Source of the DNA: Burkholderia cepacia
Lineage (GTDB): Bacteria; Pseudomonadota; Gammaproteobacteria; Burkholderiales; Burkholderiaceae
Assembly (NCBI RefSeq): GCF_001039005.1
Contig: NZ_LDWR01000025.1
Span: forward strand, 20,596-84,595
Direction: 5' to 3'
Length of the DNA stretch: 64,000 bases
Shown here: piece by piece, positions 60,632 through 64,000 of the stretch
Layout of the letters: every line of letters begins with the position of its first letter
How positions within the stretch are numbered: the first letter of the stretch is position 1
Position numbers and translations under genes: made by a program
Notes under the pieces: generated by a model
Databases searched by the model: none
Seen by the model: only the letters and a program-made list of their open reading frames with translations
What the model was told of the DNA's origin: nothing

Positions 60632-61408
60632 ATGAACGCAAGCACCCAACCGGCTCAACTCGACGGCCGCATCGCCCTGGTGACGGGCGCCAGTTCCGGC
60701 ATTGGCCGCGCATCCGCGATCGAACTCGCACGGCGCGGCGCGAAGGTCGTCGTCTCGGCACGACGCAAGACGGAACTGGATCAGCTGGTCGAAGTCATCT
60801 CGGCCGCCGGCGGCGAAGCCAGGGCTTTCGCCGCGGACGTCGCGAACGAAGACGATCTCCGCAAGCTCTTCGCGTTCACGGCATCGACTTACGGACGCCT
60901 CGACATCGCATTCAACAATGCCGGCACGGAGGGGGTGTTCGGGCCGCTGCTCGAGCAGGATGCCGAACGGTTCGACATGGTGTTCGAACCGAACGTGCGC
61001 GGCGTGTTCAATTCGATGAAGTACGCGGCCGAAATCATGCTGCGCCAGGGCTCGGGCAGCATCATCAACAATGCGTCGATGGGCGGGCTCATCGGCTTCG
61101 AGAATGCGTCGGTGTATATCGCGAGCAAACACGCGGTGATCGGGATGACGAAGACGGCTTCTATCGAGTGGTTCAAGCGAGGCGTGCGCGTCAACGCACT
61201 GTGCCCCGGGCTGATCGAAACGCCGTTCCATCACCGCGGCATCTGGCCGTCGGACGATGCGCAACAGGCCTTTGCCGCGGCGACGCCGGCCGGACGTTGG
61301 GGGTCCGCCGAGGAAATGGCGACGATCGTCGCGTTCCTCGCGTCGGACGATTCCAGCTATGTGTCGGGGCATGCGCTCGTGGCCGACGGCGGTTATTCGA
61401 TTGCATGA
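60632..61408 (+). CDS. short-chain dehydrogenase/reductase (SDR)
   Basis: A 258-residue classical SDR. It has TGASSGIGRA (18-27), FNNAGTEG, NNASMGGLIGFENASVYIAS with the YxxxK (YIASK), and the C-terminal SGHALVADGGYSIA. The arginine pair after the Gly-motif strand (VVVSARRKTEL) suggests NADP(H). The substrate is unknown. It is divergent from the LysR gene and convergent with the sotB-like gene. Confidence 0.88.
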   Translation: MNASTQPAQLDGRIALVTGASSGIGRASAIELARRGAKVVVSARRKTELDQLVEVISAAGGEARAFAADVANEDDLRKLFAFTASTYGRLDIAFNNAGTEGVFGPLLEQDAERFDMVFEPNVRGVFNSMKYAAEIMLRQGSGSIINNASMGGLIGFENASVYIASKHAVIGMTKTASIEWFKRGVRVNALCPGLIETPFHHRGIWPSDDAQQAFAAATPAGRWGSAEEMATIVAFLASDDSSYVSGHALVADGGYSIA

Positions 61409-61468
61409 CGTGTCAGGCGCGCCGTCGGGCCACTGCCGCCGACGTCGCGCCCGGGAACCGGGCGTCGG

Positions 61469-62653
61469 TTACGCGACCGCCCGTTTCGCGTGAAGGCGCA
61501 ACGCGAGCCACGCGATTCCGACCGCGACCGCGCCGACCACGCCACCGAAGGTGCCGACCCACGGCAATCCAAAGCCGCTCGCGATATGGTTGCCGAGCAG
61601 CGCGCCGGCGCCGATGCCGACGTTGTAGAGGCCCGAGAAGATCGACACGGCCAGGTCGGTTGCCTCGGGCGCCAGCTTCAGTACCCACGCCTGCATCGCG
61701 AGACCAAAACAGACGATCGCACCGCCCCACACCAGCGTATGTACGGACAGCGTGACGATGTTCAGCGCGCACGGGAACAGGATCAGCAGGCACCCCGACA
61801 ACGCGATGATCGACGCCAGCAGAAACCTGTCCGGCTCGTGCGGATAGACACGATTGAAGCAGATCGCGGCCGGCATGCCGGCAATGCCGAACAGGATCAG
61901 CACATACGTGATCCGGCTGCTGCTCGCGTGGTTGACGCTCTGGACGAAGGGTTCGATGTACGTGTACGACGTGAAATGCGCGGACACGACGAGCACCGTA
62001 ATCGCGTAGAGCGACACCAGCGCCGGCTTGCGCAGGAAGACGCCGACGCTGCTGAGGGATCCGGCGCCCTGGCTCGGGAGTTCCGGCAGCGTGGCGCGCA
62101 ACAGCAGAAGCGCAGCGCCTGCCGCGCCCGCAATGATCAGGAACGTGACGCGCCAGCCGAACGCCTCGCCGATCACGCGCCCGAGCGGAATGCCGGCGAC
62201 CATCGCGATCGACGTGCCCATCGCCAGCATGCTGAGCGCGCGGCTTTTCCGGTCGCTTGGCGCGAGCCGCACGGCCAGCGGCACGGAAATCGACCAGAAC
62301 ACCGCATGCGCGCACGCGATGCCCAGCCGGCCGACCATCAGCACCGCAAAATTCCACGCGACGCCCGTAACGAGGTGGCTGACGATGAACACCAGCAGCG
62401 CCCCGACCAGCAGCCTGCGGCGCTCGATGTGACGCGTGACCAGCGTCAGCGGCAGGGACACGACGGCGACGGCCCACGCGTAGATCGTCAGCATCAGGCC
62501 GACGTCGGTCGGCTGCATGTGCAGACTGTCGCCGATCGCGCTGAGCAGCGCGACGGGTACGAACTCGGTGGTATTGAAGATGAAGGCAGTCAGTGCCAGG
62601 GCCACTACGCCCCACCACGAATGCTCGGAACTGATGGCGTCCGGTGTTGCCAT
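61469..62653 (-). CDS. sotB: SotB-like sugar efflux transporter (MFS)
   Basis: A 394-residue, 12-helix major facilitator protein. The opening VALALTAFIFNTTEFVPVAL followed by LMLTIYAWAVAVVSLPLTLV, and the FWSISVPLAVRLAPSDRKSR block, closely follow E. coli SotB, which exports arabinose, IPTG and related sugars. The late stretch VLKLAPEATDLAVSIFSGLY and NVGIGAGALLGN also fits. ATG 62653 is chosen because the conserved N-terminus begins there. It may relieve sugar-phosphate stress from the glycan-degrading genes in this window, but that is inference. Confidence 0.88.
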   Translation of the reverse strand: MATPDAISSEHSWWGVVALALTAFIFNTTEFVPVALLSAIGDSLHMQPTDVGLMLTIYAWAVAVVSLPLTLVTRHIERRRLLVGALLVFIVSHLVTGVAWNFAVLMVGRLGIACAHAVFWSISVPLAVRLAPSDRKSRALSMLAMGTSIAMVAGIPLGRVIGEAFGWRVTFLIIAGAAGAALLLLRATLPELPSQGAGSLSSVGVFLRKPALVSLYAITVLVVSAHFTSYTYIEPFVQSVNHASSSRITYVLILFGIAGMPAAICFNRVYPHEPDRFLLASIIALSGCLLILFPCALNIVTLSVHTLVWGGAIVCFGLAMQAWVLKLAPEATDLAVSIFSGLYNVGIGAGALLGNHIASGFGLPWVGTFGGVVGAVAVGIAWLALRLHAKRAVA

Positions 62654-62856
62654 ACCTGGGATCGACGAGGGTTGGGGGCGCGTACGGCGCGGAAAACCCG
62701 GCCTGGCGCATCGCCCGCGATTGTACCAGCGGCGCATGACTCGTCACGGCGCGTTGCGGTCACGGGACATCGCCATGACATGGCCATGCGCCGATAATGT
62801 GTCGACGGGATTTTCACCGACGGTTCGTTCGAACCCAATCAGGCCAGGAGATTCAC

Positions 62857-63531
62857 ATGCGCATTGAAACGTCTTTTCTGTTCGATCTCGACGGCACGCT
62901 CGTCGACAGCGTCTATCAGCACGTGCTCGCGTGGAAGGAAGCGCTCGATGCCGAGGGTATCGAATTGTCGGTGTGGCGCATCCACCGCAAGATCGGGATG
63001 AGCGGCGGCCTCTTCCTGAACCAGCTGCTGCGCGAAACGGCGGGCGACATCGACGCCGAGCGCGTCGAACGGCTCGCCCGGCTGCATGCGGCCGCGTACC
63101 AGCGGCTGCGCGCGCAGGTTCGGCCGCTGCCGGGCGCGCGCGAACTACTGGCCGCGCTGTCGAGCGCGGGCATCTGCTGGGCGATCGCCACCAGCGGGCG
63201 GATGGAAACGGCCTCCGTCAATCTCGAGGCGCTCGGCGTCGATCCGGCAAAGAACGTCGTGGTCACGCGCGATCAGGTCAAGTACGCGAAGCCGGACCCC
63301 GACCTGTTCCTGACCGCGGCCGCGCAACTGAACGTGCCGATCGAACACACGGTCGTGGTCGGCGACAGCATCTGGGACATGCTCGCCGCCAGCCGCTGTC
63401 GCGCGCTCGGCGTCGGGCTGCTGTCAGGCGGATACGGCAGCGACGAACTGGAGCGTGCGGGCGCGCTGCGCGTGTACGACGATCCGGCGGATCTGCTGTG
63501 GCATCTCGACGAAATTGCGGCACGGCCCTGA
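62857..63531 (+). CDS. HAD-superfamily phosphatase
   Basis: A 224-residue HAD hydrolase. Motif I is FLFDLDGTLVDS (nucleophile D9, acid/base D11), motif II IATSGRM, motif III K in KYAKPDPDLFL, and motif IV VVVGDSIWDMLAA. The helical cap between residues 15 and 85 resembles phosphoglycolate phosphatase and beta-phosphoglucomutase types. The substrate is unknown. CAGGAG precedes ATG 62857. Confidence 0.88.
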   Translation: MRIETSFLFDLDGTLVDSVYQHVLAWKEALDAEGIELSVWRIHRKIGMSGGLFLNQLLRETAGDIDAERVERLARLHAAAYQRLRAQVRPLPGARELLAALSSAGICWAIATSGRMETASVNLEALGVDPAKNVVVTRDQVKYAKPDPDLFLTAAAQLNVPIEHTVVVGDSIWDMLAASRCRALGVGLLSGGYGSDELERAGALRVYDDPADLLWHLDEIAARP

Positions 63532-63698
63532 ACTGAGCGGTCTCCGGAATCGCGTTCGCGGGCTCGACGCCGAGCTCGCCACGCTGCGTGCGCGCCGGCA
63601 CCCCGGCTTGTCCGCAACAACGATGCAAACATGCGCGCCACGCATCGACTGCAGCAATGCCGGGTCCTGCCGCCGCGTCAAGACGCCTGACAACACCA

Positions 63699-64000
63699 TC
63701 ACCAGCTATACCCATACCCGGCACCGTAGGTCTTGTTGTTGCCCGACATGCCGATACCCAGCTTCAGAATGCCGTTGGGCGAGACATGCGCGCTCGCGCC
63801 AAACGCCATGCCCGACGCGCCGGCAAAGCGCGCGACACCCACTGCGAAGTTGATCGTCTTGCCGGGTTCGACCTGCGGCATCATGGTCAGCGCCGTCGCC
63901 GCGGCAATGCCCTGCCTTGCCATCTGGTCGGTCTGCTGCAATTGCGAACCGAGCGAGTTGATCTGCGCCTGCTGGCCTGACAGCGCCGTCGACAGCGTCG
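63699..64000 (-). CDS. YadA-like trimeric autotransporter adhesin (C-terminal end, partial)
   Basis: The minus-strand frame runs from the window edge to a stop at 63699. It encodes a coiled-coil stretch (TLSTALSGQQAQINSLGSQL, QQTDQMARQGIAAATAL) followed by the YadA anchor: PGKTINFAVGVARFAGASGM, FGASAHVSPNGILKLGIGMS and the terminal YGYSW. One hundred residues are visible; the passenger lies beyond the window. The anchor forms a 12-strand trimeric barrel in the outer membrane, and adhesins of this type mediate attachment and serum resistance. The aromatic C-terminus is intact. Confidence 0.85.
   Translation of the reverse strand, partial: TLSTALSGQQAQINSLGSQLQQTDQMARQGIAAATALTMMPQVEPGKTINFAVGVARFAGASGMAFGASAHVSPNGILKLGIGMSGNNKTYGAGYGYSW

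Noticed and set aside
1..64000. CRISPR arrays, tRNA/rRNA genes, replication origin, complete prophage
   Set aside because: I looked for regularly spaced repeats, cloverleaf-like anticodon regions, iteron clusters and phage structural blocks by eye and found none. Short or degenerate cases could be missed without computation.

Overview
The window is about 64 kb of GC-rich DNA whose gene content (three trimeric porins ending in Phe, a ben-cat benzoate operon, DUF2909 and HHHH-motif small proteins, a YadA-type adhesin end, many LysR regulators) points to a Burkholderia, most likely a Burkholderia cepacia complex species and probably a secondary replicon. No rRNA, tRNA, CRISPR array or replication origin was seen. 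Genus and replicon are inferred from gene content, not from a database search.

Layout. 1-8 kb: the end of a DUF3088 gene, a porin, and an organosulfur block: a SoxC-like sulfite dehydrogenase, its c-type cytochrome, an SfnG-like sulfone monooxygenase, a DszA/NtaA-type monooxygenase and a DszC/SfnC-type flavoprotein. 8.06-11.5 kb: a mobile-element scar with a Tn3-family inverted repeat and decayed transposase, a subtilisin-like lipoprotein protease, AT-rich DNA and a nonsense-mutated IS6-family remnant that runs into the 3' end of a tauD-like gene. 12.6-17.3 kb: a DKNYY protein, a hipBA toxin-antitoxin pair with four phased operators, a class D beta-lactamase and a tiny His/Cys-rich secreted protein. 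17.5-24.8 kb: small membrane proteins, DUF1275, a ribbon-helix-helix protein, a spermidine-synthase-like protein, PhnA, a His-less HPr-like protein, an AhpD-like protein, a peroxiredoxin, an SDR and a LysR regulator. 25-27.4 kb: an AraC regulator divergent from an Old Yellow Enzyme gene broken by a 5-bp duplication.

27.5-37.5 kb is the most interesting block: a porin, a GH114 endo-alpha-1,4-polygalactosaminidase, a GH36 alpha-galactosidase and, divergently, a tightly coupled operon of DMT permease, KbaZ/GatZ, AgaS, a BadF/BadG-type sugar kinase and a DeoR regulator. Together they read as a complete 'digest, import, phosphorylate, deaminate, cleave' route for alpha-1,4-galactosaminoglycan. An attractive substrate is fungal galactosaminogalactan. 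Repeated CTTTCG/CGAAAG elements lie in the divergent promoter.

37.5-43.3 kb: an acetyltransferase, small unknowns, a tannase/feruloyl-esterase-like lipoprotein and another porin. 43.8-51.3 kb: a BenM/CatM-type regulator, RidA and the catB-catA-benA-benB-benC-benD operon (minus strand), with a near-ideal ATAC-N7-GTAT operator upstream of catB. 52-64 kb: an S10 carboxypeptidase lipoprotein, an amidase with a LuxR-type regulator, a GH27 alpha-galactosidase lipoprotein with tandem C-terminal domains, a LysR/SDR divergent pair, a SotB-like efflux transporter, a HAD phosphatase and the C-terminal end of a YadA-like trimeric autotransporter running off the window.
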